Source: Bacteroidales bacterium
GTDB taxonomy: Bacteria; Bacteroidota; Bacteroidia; Bacteroidales; UBA932
Direction: 5' to 3'
DNA length: 32,966 nucleotides
Assembly: GCA_024693285.1 (NCBI GenBank)
Contig: JAILLE010000048.1
Span: 1 to 32,966, forward strand
Shown: piece after piece, positions 8,299 through 16,814 of the stretch
Numbering within the stretch: position 1 is the stretch's first letter
Layout of the letters: every line of letters begins with the position of its first letter
Notes under the pieces: generated by a model
The model's input: the letters and a program-made list of their open reading frames with translations, nothing else
What the model was told of the DNA's origin: nothing
Databases searched by the model: none
Position numbers and translations under genes: made by a program

Positions 8299-9785
8299 TG
8301 GACAGGAGCGGTTTTTTCTACAAGAGGTTCAGGGCTTGTTTCCCTTACGATATTACCGCTGACCAGGATCGGTTGTTTACTGACGTGGCTGATTTCCTGG
8401 CTGGAGACGAGCATGACATCCTTGTCGTCAACGGATATGCCGGTACCGGAAAGACAACCGCCATGGCAGCTGTGATAGAGGCTCTGGACGAGCTCCGGCC
8501 AGTGAGTCGTAAAGATGATGGGCCAGAATATGAGGAGATTTGCGTATTGCTTGCTCCGACAGGAAGGGCCGCCAAAGTTTTATCGCTCTACGCCAACAAG
8601 CCCGCCAGTACCATCCACAAGTGCATATATCGCCAGAAATCAATAGGTTCCGATGGCTTTGGCCAGTTCTCACTTGCTCCCAACAAACAGTCCCATAAAC
8701 TGTATATCGTTGACGAGGTGTCCCTTATCGGTATCGAAGATAATGGCCGGCAGGGAACCGCCTCTTTTGGCACGGGGGATCTGCTCAAGGATCTGGTGGA
8801 TTTCGTCAGGGCCGGCAATGATTGCCGTCTTATCCTGATAGGGGATTCCGCCCAGCTCCCTCCAGTTGGCCTGGATGCCTCCCCGGCTTTGTCACCTGAT
8901 TATATGGACGGTTTCGGGGGAGTGAAGTACAGTGGTCTCAAAGAAGTAGTCCGTCAGCAGAAAGAGTCTGGAATATTATGGAACGCCACTAGAATCAGGG
9001 AGTTGATAACGAGCGATCCTTATGGGGGCGTGACCTTCACTCCTGATGAGATCGGCCTGAGGACAGAGGGCTTCGACGACATCAAGCGGATCACAGGAGG
9101 TGAGCTCCTGGATACTCTTAATCAGGCATATTTCACTGATTATTCAAAAGATGACGCTATTGTCCTGTGCAGGTCCAACAAGAGGGCTAATCGCTACAAC
9201 GCGGGTATCCGTGCCCAGGTGCTATACGATGAGGAAAGACTCGTCAGGGGAGAGAAACTGATGATCGTGAAGAATTGCTACCAATTCACCGGAGGAGTCG
9301 AGGGGATGGATTACATAGCCAATGGGGATATCGCCAAGTTGGTCTCAATCAAGAACTTCGAGGAAAGATACGGGCTGAGTTTCGCTGACGCGAGGTTGAG
9401 TTTCCCGGATTATGACGATGCGGAGATTACGGCAAAGGTCTGTCTCGACACCCTTTCTTCTGAGGCCGCTTCCCTCACTTACGAGCAGCAGAACATGCTC
9501 TACAACGGAGTCAATGAGGATTATTCCCATCTCACCACGAAGAAGAAACGCTATGAGGCGGTCCGGGAGGATCCGTATTTCAACGCCCTTCAATTGAAAT
9601 ACGCCAACGCCACCACTTGCCACAAGAGTCAGGGAGGACAATGGAGTTGCGTTTTCGTCGATAATCCTTTCTGGCAGGATGAGTTGACGGTTGATGACCT
9701 TAAATGGCTTTATACCGCTTTGACCAGGGCTGTGGAGAAAGTTTATCTGGTCAATTTCAAAGATGATTATTTTAGTGACAAATAG
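8298..9785 (+). CDS. RecD/Dda-like superfamily 1B DNA helicase
   Basis: The 495-residue protein has an SF1 helicase core. Walker A is GYAGTGKTT at about residues 46-54, and LLAPTGRAAKVL gives motif Ia. YIVDEVSLI is the DEAD-like motif II, and LIGDSAQLPPVG is motif III. TCHKSQGGQWSCVFVD is motif V and LYTALTRAVEKVYLV is motif VI. This pattern is that of 5'-3' SF1B helicases (RecD, RecD2, Dda). It lacks the long N-terminal extension of RecD2 and is close to Dda in size. Such enzymes act in replication restart or repair. The ATG at 8298 forms TGATG with the trkH stop and is preferred over a GTG one codon earlier. There is no clear functional link to trkH. Confidence 0.88.
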   Translation: MDRSGFFYKRFRACFPYDITADQDRLFTDVADFLAGDEHDILVVNGYAGTGKTTAMAAVIEALDELRPVSRKDDGPEYEEICVLLAPTGRAAKVLSLYANKPASTIHKCIYRQKSIGSDGFGQFSLAPNKQSHKLYIVDEVSLIGIEDNGRQGTASFGTGDLLKDLVDFVRAGNDCRLILIGDSAQLPPVGLDASPALSPDYMDGFGGVKYSGLKEVVRQQKESGILWNATRIRELITSDPYGGVTFTPDEIGLRTEGFDDIKRITGGELLDTLNQAYFTDYSKDDAIVLCRSNKRANRYNAGIRAQVLYDEERLVRGEKLMIVKNCYQFTGGVEGMDYIANGDIAKLVSIKNFEERYGLSFADARLSFPDYDDAEITAKVCLDTLSSEAASLTYEQQNMLYNGVNEDYSHLTTKKKRYEAVREDPYFNALQLKYANATTCHKSQGGQWSCVFVDNPFWQDELTVDDLKWLYTALTRAVEKVYLVNFKDDYFSDK

Positions 9786-9791
9786 ATTATC

Positions 9792-11936
9792 ATGAAGAAA
9801 CTTGTTTTAATGCTGTCCTTTTTCGCCGCCACTATCATGTCGGCGCAGGAGTTGAACCGCATCCCTGCGATGTGGAGATGGACTGGTGACCACCAGGTCG
9901 CTTTCACCTATGATTTCAGAGGGGTGTCAAAGGATGATTTTGTTCTTGATGCCGCCACCCACAAACGTAGTGGTGTTACAGTTGCTCCCGCTGCCAGGCC
10001 AATGCCGGGCATGCCTGGGAAAGGTGTTCCTTTCCAGGTGAAAGGGGCTGAGAATCTTAGATATTCTCCGGACTCCACCAAGATGGCTTTCACAAGGGAT
10101 AATGACCTTTGGATTGTGGATGTCGCCACTAAGGAAGAGACTCGTCTGACTTCTGACGGTTCCGATGTGATACTAAACGGATATTCTTCATGGGTCTATT
10201 ATGAGGAGATCCTTGGCCGAGGGACAAGGTATTGCGCTTTCTGGTGGTCTCCTGACTCGAAAAAGATCGGTTTCTACCGTTTCGACAACACTGAGGTGCC
10301 TTTCTTCCCGATTTACTCTCCGGTCGCGACGGGCGCTGACCGTTCCGGTCTCCAGCTCGGTTACGGGCAGAATGCCGGTGGAGCTGTAGATCTGGAGGAT
10401 ATGTCTCCTACTGGCGGATCTGTCAGGATGACCCGCTACCCGAAGTGCGGGGATGCCAACCCCAAGGTCAAGATCGGAATATACAATCTGGATGATGGCC
10501 ATACCGCCTGGGCTGATTTCGACGAGAATGACGACCAGTATTTCGGCACGCCTTTCTGGGGCGCTGATAGTAAGGCTTTCTTTATCCAAAGAGAACCGCG
10601 TATCCAGAACACCCTTGATCTTTACGCCGTGTCTCCGGTTGACGGATCCAAGACTCACATCTACCATGAGACTTACAAGACCTGGCTGGACTGGATTTCA
10701 GGAATGGTTTTCGGACGAGACGGCCTCTATATGGTCCGCTCTTTCGAGACCGGATGGGAGCAGGCATATTACCTCTCCTACGATGGAAAGACCTGTAAGA
10801 GACTGACTTCCGGAGACAACTGGAGGATGAACCTGATCTCCGTCAAAGAAGGGAAACCTTCGAAGAATTTCGATGGTACCACCTCCGAGGTGATCTATAC
10901 CGCTGAGAGAGGCTCCCATGTAAGGACAGGCGTTTTCATAGCGACAAAGGGAACCGTAAGAGCGATATCCGATCCGGGACTTAATGTTTCCCAGCCGAGT
11001 GTCTCGCCTGACAAGAAGTACATTGTGGCCGCCCAGGGCAACTGCAACACGCCTGACCAGGTCTGGCTGTTCGATTTGGCCAAGCCTTCCAAGTCATTCA
11101 AAGTCGCTGATTCCGCCGGTCCTGATTTCGACCCGGCATCCCCGGCGCTCCCGAAAATCATCACGATGACTACTCATGACGGGTTCGAGTTGCCAGCCCT
11201 CATGGCTTATCCCACGGGTTTTGATCCGTCCAAGAGGTATCCGGTCCATGTTGACCTTTACGGTGGCCCGGATTCTCCTCAGGTCCATGACCGTTTTCGT
11301 TCCACAAACCCCTACAAATGGTATTCAGACAACGGCATTATCGAGGTTGTATTGGATTGCAGGGCTTCCGGTTATAACGGAAGGGCCGGTCTTGACATGA
11401 TTTATAAGCATCTGGACGAGATTGAGGTCGAGGACTTTGTCGAGTGGGCGGAGTACCTGAAGAAGCTTCCATATGTCGATGGCGACAAGATTGGCGTCGA
11501 GGGCTTCTCATTCGGCGGCACTATGACCGCACTGCTGGTGATGAAGCATCCGGAAGCTTTCCATTACGGAATAGCTGGAGGTGGAGTCTATGAGTGGGCA
11601 CTTTACGACACTCATTACACAGAGCGATTCATGTCCACACCTCAGGACAATCCCGAGGGTTATGAGAGAACCAAGGTGACGAATGCCGCAAAGGAATATC
11701 CTGTAACAGAGGAGAATTACGACGGATCCGTGATGTTGAAGATTACTCATGGCACTGGAGATGATAATGTCCATTTCCAGAACACGCTCAAGCTCATCGA
11801 TGCTCTCCAAGCTGGCGGAAAGAAGTTCGAGCTTATGATCTATCCTGACGGCATGCATGGTTACCGTGGTTACCAGGGTCGCCATTTCAGTGCCGCCAAC
11901 AGGGCTTTCTGGCTGAAATACCTTAAGGGAGAGTAA
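9792..11936 (+). CDS. Dipeptidyl-peptidase IV, S9B family
   Basis: The 714-residue secreted serine peptidase starts with a signal peptide (MKKLVLMLSFFAATIMSAQ). The N-terminal beta-propeller contains WVYYEEILGRG, with the paired glutamates that hold the substrate N-terminus in DPP-IV, followed by FWWSPDSKKIGFYRFD. The C-terminal alpha/beta-hydrolase domain has the nucleophile in EGFSFGGTM (S573), the Asp in THGTGDDNVHFQ (D657) and the His in DGMHGYRG (H689). Members remove Xaa-Pro or Xaa-Ala dipeptides from peptide N-termini in the periplasm, supporting peptide feeding in Bacteroidales. The nucleophile motif GFSFGG replaces the more usual GWSYGG, and the triad is intact. It starts 6 nt after the helicase stop and its TAA overlaps the next ATG by one base. 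Confidence 0.92.
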   Translation: MKKLVLMLSFFAATIMSAQELNRIPAMWRWTGDHQVAFTYDFRGVSKDDFVLDAATHKRSGVTVAPAARPMPGMPGKGVPFQVKGAENLRYSPDSTKMAFTRDNDLWIVDVATKEETRLTSDGSDVILNGYSSWVYYEEILGRGTRYCAFWWSPDSKKIGFYRFDNTEVPFFPIYSPVATGADRSGLQLGYGQNAGGAVDLEDMSPTGGSVRMTRYPKCGDANPKVKIGIYNLDDGHTAWADFDENDDQYFGTPFWGADSKAFFIQREPRIQNTLDLYAVSPVDGSKTHIYHETYKTWLDWISGMVFGRDGLYMVRSFETGWEQAYYLSYDGKTCKRLTSGDNWRMNLISVKEGKPSKNFDGTTSEVIYTAERGSHVRTGVFIATKGTVRAISDPGLNVSQPSVSPDKKYIVAAQGNCNTPDQVWLFDLAKPSKSFKVADSAGPDFDPASPALPKIITMTTHDGFELPALMAYPTGFDPSKRYPVHVDLYGGPDSPQVHDRFRSTNPYKWYSDNGIIEVVLDCRASGYNGRAGLDMIYKHLDEIEVEDFVEWAEYLKKLPYVDGDKIGVEGFSFGGTMTALLVMKHPEAFHYGIAGGGVYEWALYDTHYTERFMSTPQDNPEGYERTKVTNAAKEYPVTEENYDGSVMLKITHGTGDDNVHFQNTLKLIDALQAGGKKFELMIYPDGMHGYRGYQGRHFSAANRAFWLKYLKGE

Positions 11937-13150
11937 TGAATATCAAAACCACATTCTGCGTCGTTCTGATGCTGTCGCTGTCTTTCTCCGGGGCGGCTCA
12001 AAAGGTGACCCGGAGCCGGCAGGTGCCTGGCCTCAGGAACTACGATACCGACTTGGCCGTGATGTCCAGGGAGGAGAAGGACTCGGTGAGAATGGTGACT
12101 GAATTGTGGAAGAATTATGTGGATTCCTATTCTTCCGCTTCTGTGTCCGAGCAGGAGAGACGCTCAATGTGGGTTAATGGAATGCAGGACTATCTGGCTG
12201 AGTTCGATGACGGCGTGCTTTTATATTCTTCATTTCGGGAGAATAAGGTATTGGATGTGAGGAAGATAGCCCCCGGAACTTATCAACTCTCCGTGATGAC
12301 TGGCAGCAAGCTTCCCGGTGAGGATTTCTACGGTTGGAACGAGTGTGTGTACAGGGTATGTGCCATGGCCGTGGCAAGGTCAGAGGAGAAAGAGTCGCGT
12401 CACAATCCTTTCAGGCTTTGCAACTGGTTGGATGCGGTTATCCCTACGCTTGCGAAGACCGAGGTAGGGAAGCTGGACTATTATTGCGCTCCGGGATGCA
12501 AGGTTCCCCTTTCCAACGCCGTGACTGTGGCTCGTTTCGTGGATGCCCTTTCCAATGAATATGGATTCGGTTTTGACCGTCGGATCCGCTATGTCGTCGC
12601 TCCCACTGTGGATCAGTGTGAACAGTTCTCAGGGTTCCTGTTTAACGCGTATTCGAACCCCTTGATGAGTTCGGCCGTTCCGAAAGCCGCTGATTTCAAG
12701 TTCTACGGCCGCGCATTCGGGCCTAACACATTGGTTTCCAACTACTATGATGACCTTCATGAACTAGCGCTTCTTGTTGTCCGTACCTGCAGGCCGGAAG
12801 CCTTCGCGATGATTCAGGAGGGCTTCGCTACCTTCCATGGCGGTTACATGACCAATTCTTACGAATCTCTGAAGAAGTCATTGAAACTATTCATAGAATC
12901 GCATGCGGAAATCGATTTCTCCGATGAGGATCTGTTCTATGACCTTACCATGCCTTTAAAGGGAGTGGAGTCGACCGTTGTGGTTCCACTTGAAGGTATG
13001 CTTGGGGCGCTGTTTGTCGAGTGCGCGTGGGAAAATGGGGGCGACTCCCTGGTTAAGGAACTATTGGCCTGTAAAGATTATTCGGATGTGTTAAAGGTAT
13101 TCCATGTCGATCCTGATGACGCCGGAACCTTTATCAAGAAGCTTCTTTGA
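11936..13150 (+). CDS. Secreted protein resembling an inactivated gluzincin metallopeptidase
   Basis: The 404-residue protein has a signal peptide ending near SFSGAAQ. I do not recognise the family with certainty. Residues 273-303 read DLHELALLVV...EGFATFHGG, which looks like the HExxH...E zinc site of gluzincin peptidases. The second histidine is Leu (HELAL, H275-L279), while E295 in EGFAT sits where the third ligand is expected. If homologous, it would not bind zinc in the normal way. A second feature is a Cys pair in LDYYCAPGC. The start overlaps the DPP-IV stop by one base (TAATG), so the two are almost certainly co-translated. It may be an accessory or inhibitor-like partner of that peptidase; this is inference. 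Confidence 0.55.
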   Translation: MNIKTTFCVVLMLSLSFSGAAQKVTRSRQVPGLRNYDTDLAVMSREEKDSVRMVTELWKNYVDSYSSASVSEQERRSMWVNGMQDYLAEFDDGVLLYSSFRENKVLDVRKIAPGTYQLSVMTGSKLPGEDFYGWNECVYRVCAMAVARSEEKESRHNPFRLCNWLDAVIPTLAKTEVGKLDYYCAPGCKVPLSNAVTVARFVDALSNEYGFGFDRRIRYVVAPTVDQCEQFSGFLFNAYSNPLMSSAVPKAADFKFYGRAFGPNTLVSNYYDDLHELALLVVRTCRPEAFAMIQEGFATFHGGYMTNSYESLKKSLKLFIESHAEIDFSDEDLFYDLTMPLKGVESTVVVPLEGMLGALFVECAWENGGDSLVKELLACKDYSDVLKVFHVDPDDAGTFIKKLL

Positions 13151-13151
13151 C

Positions 13152-14432
13152 ATGGACGACTTCGAGAGATTCATTTCCGAGAATGCTGAGGCCGATGTCT
13201 CCCGGCTTCTGCTTTCTTGTGCCAGGTGGCCTTCGATTGACGATCCTTTTTTGGCTGGTTTCGACTCGAAAGAGTTGGCTGTGAATACGATCCAGGCGAG
13301 AAGAAAACTCAAGGACAAGGTCCCGGAGTGGTATGAGACACCTTCATTGGTCTATCCTACGGCTCTTGGATCTGAGCAATGTAGTTCTTCTGTCACTGCC
13401 CGTTACAAGGCGAACCTTGCCAAGAGGATTCTCGGTGAGGTCCCCGGAAGGATCGCTGACTTGACTGGAGGTCTCGGGGTCGACTGTTGGGCTTTTTCCA
13501 CAGTAGCATCGGAAGTCCTTTATAATGAGCGTGATCCTCGACTAGTCGCTGCGGTAAAGCATAATTATTCTGAGCTGGGGGTAAAGAATGTACGTTTCTC
13601 GGATCAAGAAGTTACCTCTGGTTCCATCAGCGCTGTCCTGGGATCATTTAATCCGGATATCATATTCCTTGATCCTGCAAGGCGGTCATCCGATGGAAAC
13701 AAGGTTTTCCTTCTTGAGGATTGCTCGCCTGATGTCCTGTCTATTCTGCCTTCGCTTCTGGCGAGCTCCAGGCATTTGCTGCTGAAACTGTCCCCGATGG
13801 CAGACATAAGCATGGTCGTGGAGAGGCTAAACAATACTTATGAGCAGCGCGACTGGGTTAGGGAAATACATGTCGTGGCTTGCGGTGGGGAGTGTAAGGA
13901 GCTTCTAGTTTGGATAGACAGGGAGTGGAAGGGGGATTATTCAATAACTTGTCGGGAGGATGGTGGGTCACTGTCTTTCGGGCGGCGGGAGATCCGCTCA
14001 TCAAAGCCGGTACTTCCGGAATCAGCTAACTTCAAGTACGTTTTTGAGCCTGGGAAATCCATCATGAAAGCCGGTGTTCTCAACATTCTTTGTGAAAGGT
14101 TTGACTTGGTTAAGCTAGCTCGTTTCACCCAGCTGCTCTCTTTCAGGGATTTCATTTCACGGGACGAGGCCCAGAAGCGTCTCGGACCCTTGTCTGGAAT
14201 GGGTAAATTGTTTGAGGTTGAGGAGGTTCTGAAGATGGGGAAAGCCGCTTTCCGGGACGTTTCCAAGAGGTTCCCGAAGTCGGAGGTCAGCGCCAGGAAC
14301 ATCCCTATGTCCAGCGATGAGCTTAGAGCCCGTCTAGGGGCCAAGTCAGGGGATGACGCCCATATTTTCGGAGTCAAGGTTGAGACACCTTTCGAATCAG
14401 CGAATTTCCTTCTTGTCTGTCACCGGATTTGA
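13152..14432 (+). CDS. PG_1098-like class I SAM-dependent methyltransferase with THUMP-like domain
   Basis: The 426-residue cytoplasmic protein has a Rossmann methyltransferase core with the SAM-binding loop ADLTGGLGVD and the downstream motif IIFLDPARRSSDG. Both are typical of the Bacteroidota PG_1098 family, whose members carry a ferredoxin-like insert and a C-terminal THUMP-like domain (here about residues 290-425). Such domains point to an RNA substrate, but the modified position is not known to me. The ATG at 13152 lies one base after the preceding stop (TGACATG) and is preferred over an upstream in-frame ATG at 13104 inside the previous gene. It is the last gene of the run that starts with DPP-IV, with no evident shared function. 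Confidence 0.8.
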   Translation: MDDFERFISENAEADVSRLLLSCARWPSIDDPFLAGFDSKELAVNTIQARRKLKDKVPEWYETPSLVYPTALGSEQCSSSVTARYKANLAKRILGEVPGRIADLTGGLGVDCWAFSTVASEVLYNERDPRLVAAVKHNYSELGVKNVRFSDQEVTSGSISAVLGSFNPDIIFLDPARRSSDGNKVFLLEDCSPDVLSILPSLLASSRHLLLKLSPMADISMVVERLNNTYEQRDWVREIHVVACGGECKELLVWIDREWKGDYSITCREDGGSLSFGRREIRSSKPVLPESANFKYVFEPGKSIMKAGVLNILCERFDLVKLARFTQLLSFRDFISRDEAQKRLGPLSGMGKLFEVEEVLKMGKAAFRDVSKRFPKSEVSARNIPMSSDELRARLGAKSGDDAHIFGVKVETPFESANFLLVCHRI

Positions 14433-14443
14433 AGTTTTTTAAG

Positions 14444-14451
14444 TATATTTG
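14444..14451 (+). promoter_or_regulatory. -7 element upstream of the phosphohexomutase gene
   Basis: TATATTTG matches TAnnTTTG exactly and ends 15 nt before the ATG at 14467, implying a very short leader. It sits in the only gap between the methyltransferase stop and the mutase start. No clear -33 element was seen. Confidence 0.55.
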
Positions 14452-14466
14452 ACAAAACCGTTTTTT

Positions 14467-16140
14467 ATGTCACAGGATTATAACGCAGTGGCCCAGAAGT
14501 GGCTGGAAGGGGATTTCGATCCCGAGACCAAGATGAAAGTCCTCGAACTTAGGAATAACGACCCGGTAGGTTTCGAAGACGCTTTTTACAGGAACCTTGA
14601 GTTTGGTACTGGCGGCCTTCGAGGCATTATGGGAGTCGGAACCAACAGGATGAACAAATACACTGTCGGAATGGCCACCCAGGGGCTCGCGAATTATATC
14701 TTGGGACATGTCCAAGGTGATGACATCAGGGTCTGTATCTCCTATGACAGCCGCAACAATTCCAAGATGTTCGCCAAGATCGCTTCTGATATCTTGAGCG
14801 CCAACGGAATCAATGTGTTCCTGTTTGACAATATCCGTCCCACTCCTGAGCTGAGCTATTCAATCAGGTACATGGGTGCTGTGGCCGGAATAATGGTCAC
14901 AGCCTCCCACAATCCCAAGGAGTACAATGGCTATAAGGTCTATTGGTCTGACGGAGCTCAGATTGTCCCTCCTGTTGACAAAGACATAATCGCTGAGGTC
15001 GGCAAGGTCTCTGATCCTTCTCAGGTCAAATTTGAGAAAGGGGAGCGTTGTGGAGAGATCCAGCTTATGGGCAAGAAGGTCGATGAGGCCTATATGACCG
15101 ATATTCTTTCCCTTACTTTGAGTCCTGAATCCAGGGCAAGGCACAATGATATAAAGATTGTCTATACTCCTTTGCATGGTTGTGGTGTCAGGATTGTCCC
15201 CGAGTGCCTCAAGAGGCTCGGATTCACCAATGTGTATAACGTTCCCGCCCAGGATGTGAGCGACGGTGATTTCCCGACGGTCGTTTCCCCGAATCCGGAG
15301 GAGCCTGCGGCCATGAAAATGGCGCTGGAAAGGGCCGATGAGGTTGGAGCTGACATCGTGATGGCTTCTGACCCCGATGCTGACCGCCTCGGTATCGCTG
15401 TGCGTGACAACAACGGGCAGATGGTCCAATTCAACGGCAACCAGACCGCGTCAATGCTCACTTATTACATCCTGACCCGCTGGAAGGAGCTTGGAAAGCT
15501 TGACGGCACCAAATATTGCGTCAAGACTATTGTCACGACCCAGCTTATCGCTGACATTTGCAAGAAGTTCGGTGTGGAGTGCTACGATGTGCTGACCGGT
15601 TTCAAGTGGATTGGCGAAGTGGTTCGTGAGAATGAGGGCAAGAAGGAGTTCATCTGCGGAGGTGAGGAAAGCTATGGATTCAATATCGGTGAGTTCGTTC
15701 GCGACAAGGATGCACCGATCGCTTGCGCTATGGTGGCCGAGTGCGCCACTTGGGCCGCGGATCAGGGTTTGACTCTCTATCAGCTTATGGATAAGATCTA
15801 CGAGGAGTTCGGCTATCGCAAGGAGTCCATGGTCTACCTGGTTCGCAAGGGCAAGTCCGGAGCCGAGGAGATAGCGAAGATTATGGAGGATATGCGGACC
15901 AGTCCCGCCAAGGAACTGGGCGGATCACCTGTCGTGAAAGTCGTGGACTACAACCAGCCCGAAAAGACCGGTCTTCCCAAGTCAAATGTATTGCAATACT
16001 TTGATGCCGAGGGAGATGTTGTGACAGTCCGTCCTTCTGGGACAGAGCCTAAGATCAAGTTCTATTTCGGCGCCACGGCCGCTGACTCCTCGGCGGTTGA
16101 GGCCAAACTTGAGGCTTTCAAAAAGCAGTTCTTGGGATAG
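14467..16140 (+). CDS. Phosphoglucomutase/phosphomannomutase (alpha-D-phosphohexomutase)
   Basis: The 557-residue cytoplasmic enzyme interconverts hexose 1- and 6-phosphates, feeding glycogen, nucleotide-sugar and envelope polysaccharide synthesis. The four active-site loops are all visible: phosphoserine loop TASHNPKEYNGYK (S147), metal loop SDPDADRLG, sugar-specificity loop GGEESYGF and phosphate-binding RPSGTEPKIKFY. The GEESYGF loop fits PgcA-like phospho-sugar mutases of 550-600 residues. The ATG at 14467 is used; an in-frame TTG at 14449 lies within the promoter element and is rejected. The gene appears to be its own transcription unit and ends 3 nt from a convergent gene on the other strand. 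Confidence 0.93.
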   Translation: MSQDYNAVAQKWLEGDFDPETKMKVLELRNNDPVGFEDAFYRNLEFGTGGLRGIMGVGTNRMNKYTVGMATQGLANYILGHVQGDDIRVCISYDSRNNSKMFAKIASDILSANGINVFLFDNIRPTPELSYSIRYMGAVAGIMVTASHNPKEYNGYKVYWSDGAQIVPPVDKDIIAEVGKVSDPSQVKFEKGERCGEIQLMGKKVDEAYMTDILSLTLSPESRARHNDIKIVYTPLHGCGVRIVPECLKRLGFTNVYNVPAQDVSDGDFPTVVSPNPEEPAAMKMALERADEVGADIVMASDPDADRLGIAVRDNNGQMVQFNGNQTASMLTYYILTRWKELGKLDGTKYCVKTIVTTQLIADICKKFGVECYDVLTGFKWIGEVVRENEGKKEFICGGEESYGFNIGEFVRDKDAPIACAMVAECATWAADQGLTLYQLMDKIYEEFGYRKESMVYLVRKGKSGAEEIAKIMEDMRTSPAKELGGSPVVKVVDYNQPEKTGLPKSNVLQYFDAEGDVVTVRPSGTEPKIKFYFGATAADSSAVEAKLEAFKKQFLG

Positions 16141-16142
16141 GA

Positions 16143-16655
16143 TCAGAAATCTATCTCTATCGGGGCGTCAGTGAAGGAACTAATCGTCGCTTTAGCGTCC
16201 GTGAGAAAGTAGACGGCAGTGTTGTCGTCATTCTCATCGTACATTGAACGCAAGCTAGGATTGGCATCCAGCATCGCCTTTTTGATCTCCACCCTGGGAT
16301 CCTCTACGAGCGTAGCCGTGACACGTAGCCACTGGCTTCCATTGTAAGCGCAGATGGCGACCTTAGGATTGGCAGCGATTTGTTTGGCCACATTCTTCAC
16401 ATGACCTGTCTGGATATAAAGTTTGCCCTCAATGATTTCAGCCGTTCCGAAGGGACGGACTTGAGGTTGATCCCCGTCAACTGTGGCGAGGAAATAACAA
16501 CCAGTGCTGTGGAGGAACTCTTGAACTCTTTCCATATTAGCTAAATTATCAGATTTGTATTCAGCGGGAATGACTGTTGTGGTGACGTTTCCTCCCTTGG
16601 GAGCGCAGGCGATGGCCGTCAGACCGATCGCGACAAGAATCAAATACTTTCTCAT
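16143..16655 (-). CDS. Lipoprotein with pyridoxamine 5'-phosphate oxidase-like split barrel
   Basis: The 170-residue protein starts at MRKYLILVAIGLTAIAC, a lipoprotein signal with lipidated C17. An upstream in-frame ATG at 16694 lies inside the SRP RNA and is rejected. The mature part reads like an FMN-binding split barrel of the PNPOx family: FLHSTGCYFLATVDGDQPQVRPFG, then KLYIQTGHVKNVAKQIAANPKVAICAY and WLRVTATLVED. These are the strands that hold the flavin phosphate. Cytoplasmic relatives reduce or oxidise small molecules or bind flavin or heme. A lipid-anchored form outside the cytoplasm is unusual, and its partner is unknown. No promoter was seen between it and the SRP RNA, so it may depend on read-through. 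Confidence 0.8.
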   Translation of the reverse strand: MRKYLILVAIGLTAIACAPKGGNVTTTVIPAEYKSDNLANMERVQEFLHSTGCYFLATVDGDQPQVRPFGTAEIIEGKLYIQTGHVKNVAKQIAANPKVAICAYNGSQWLRVTATLVEDPRVEIKKAMLDANPSLRSMYDENDDNTAVYFLTDAKATISSFTDAPIEIDF

Positions 16656-16673
16656 ATTAAGGTTTGTTAAATG

Positions 16674-16679
16674 AAAAAA
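16674..16679 (-). terminator. U-tract at the 3' end of the SRP RNA
   Basis: On the minus strand the closing helix of the SRP RNA is followed directly by TTTTTT. The RNA's terminal stem plus this U-run may act as an intrinsic terminator or a processing end. Confidence 0.45.
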
Positions 16680-16776
16680 GGGAAAGCTTAGCACATCGCA
16701 CCGCTACGACCTCCTACCCTTGCTGCCTTCCGGCCCTGGGGGGATTCAGAGGGAGCTGGTCGTGTACGACTTTCCC
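16680..16776 (-). ncRNA. ffs: Small signal recognition particle RNA (4.5S RNA)
   Basis: The minus strand carries GGGCCGGAAGGCAGCAAGGG, the conserved Ffh-binding domain IV with its GGAA-type tetraloop and the asymmetric AGCA loop. The 97-nt span is bounded by complementary ends GGGAAAG (at 16770-16776) and CTTTCCC (at 16680-16686), which close the long hairpin. The RNA scaffolds Ffh and FtsY for co-translational membrane targeting. It has its own promoter inside the 3' end of cdd and is followed by a U-run. No Alu domain is seen, so it is the short bacterial form. Confidence 0.9.
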
Positions 16777-16782
16777 TGGACG

Positions 16783-16814
16783 CGAATATACTACTTTTCG
16801 TTGAAACTGTCAAA
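16783..16814 (-). promoter_or_regulatory. Promoter of the SRP RNA, overlapping the end of cdd
   Basis: On the minus strand a -33 element TTTG (16811-16814) and a -7 element TATATTCG (16783-16790, one mismatch to TAnnTTTG) are 20 nt apart, the normal spacing. The -7 box ends 6 nt before the first paired G of the SRP RNA. The -33 box lies within cdd codons. Confidence 0.7.

Noticed and set aside
10188..10667. 159-residue open frame on the minus strand inside the DPP-IV gene
   Set aside because: The DPP-IV frame is clearly real, and this frame shows no domain or start signal.
14449..14466. Upstream TTG start for the phosphohexomutase
   Set aside because: The TTG is part of the -7 box TATATTTG, and the ATG at 14467 gives the normal family start.
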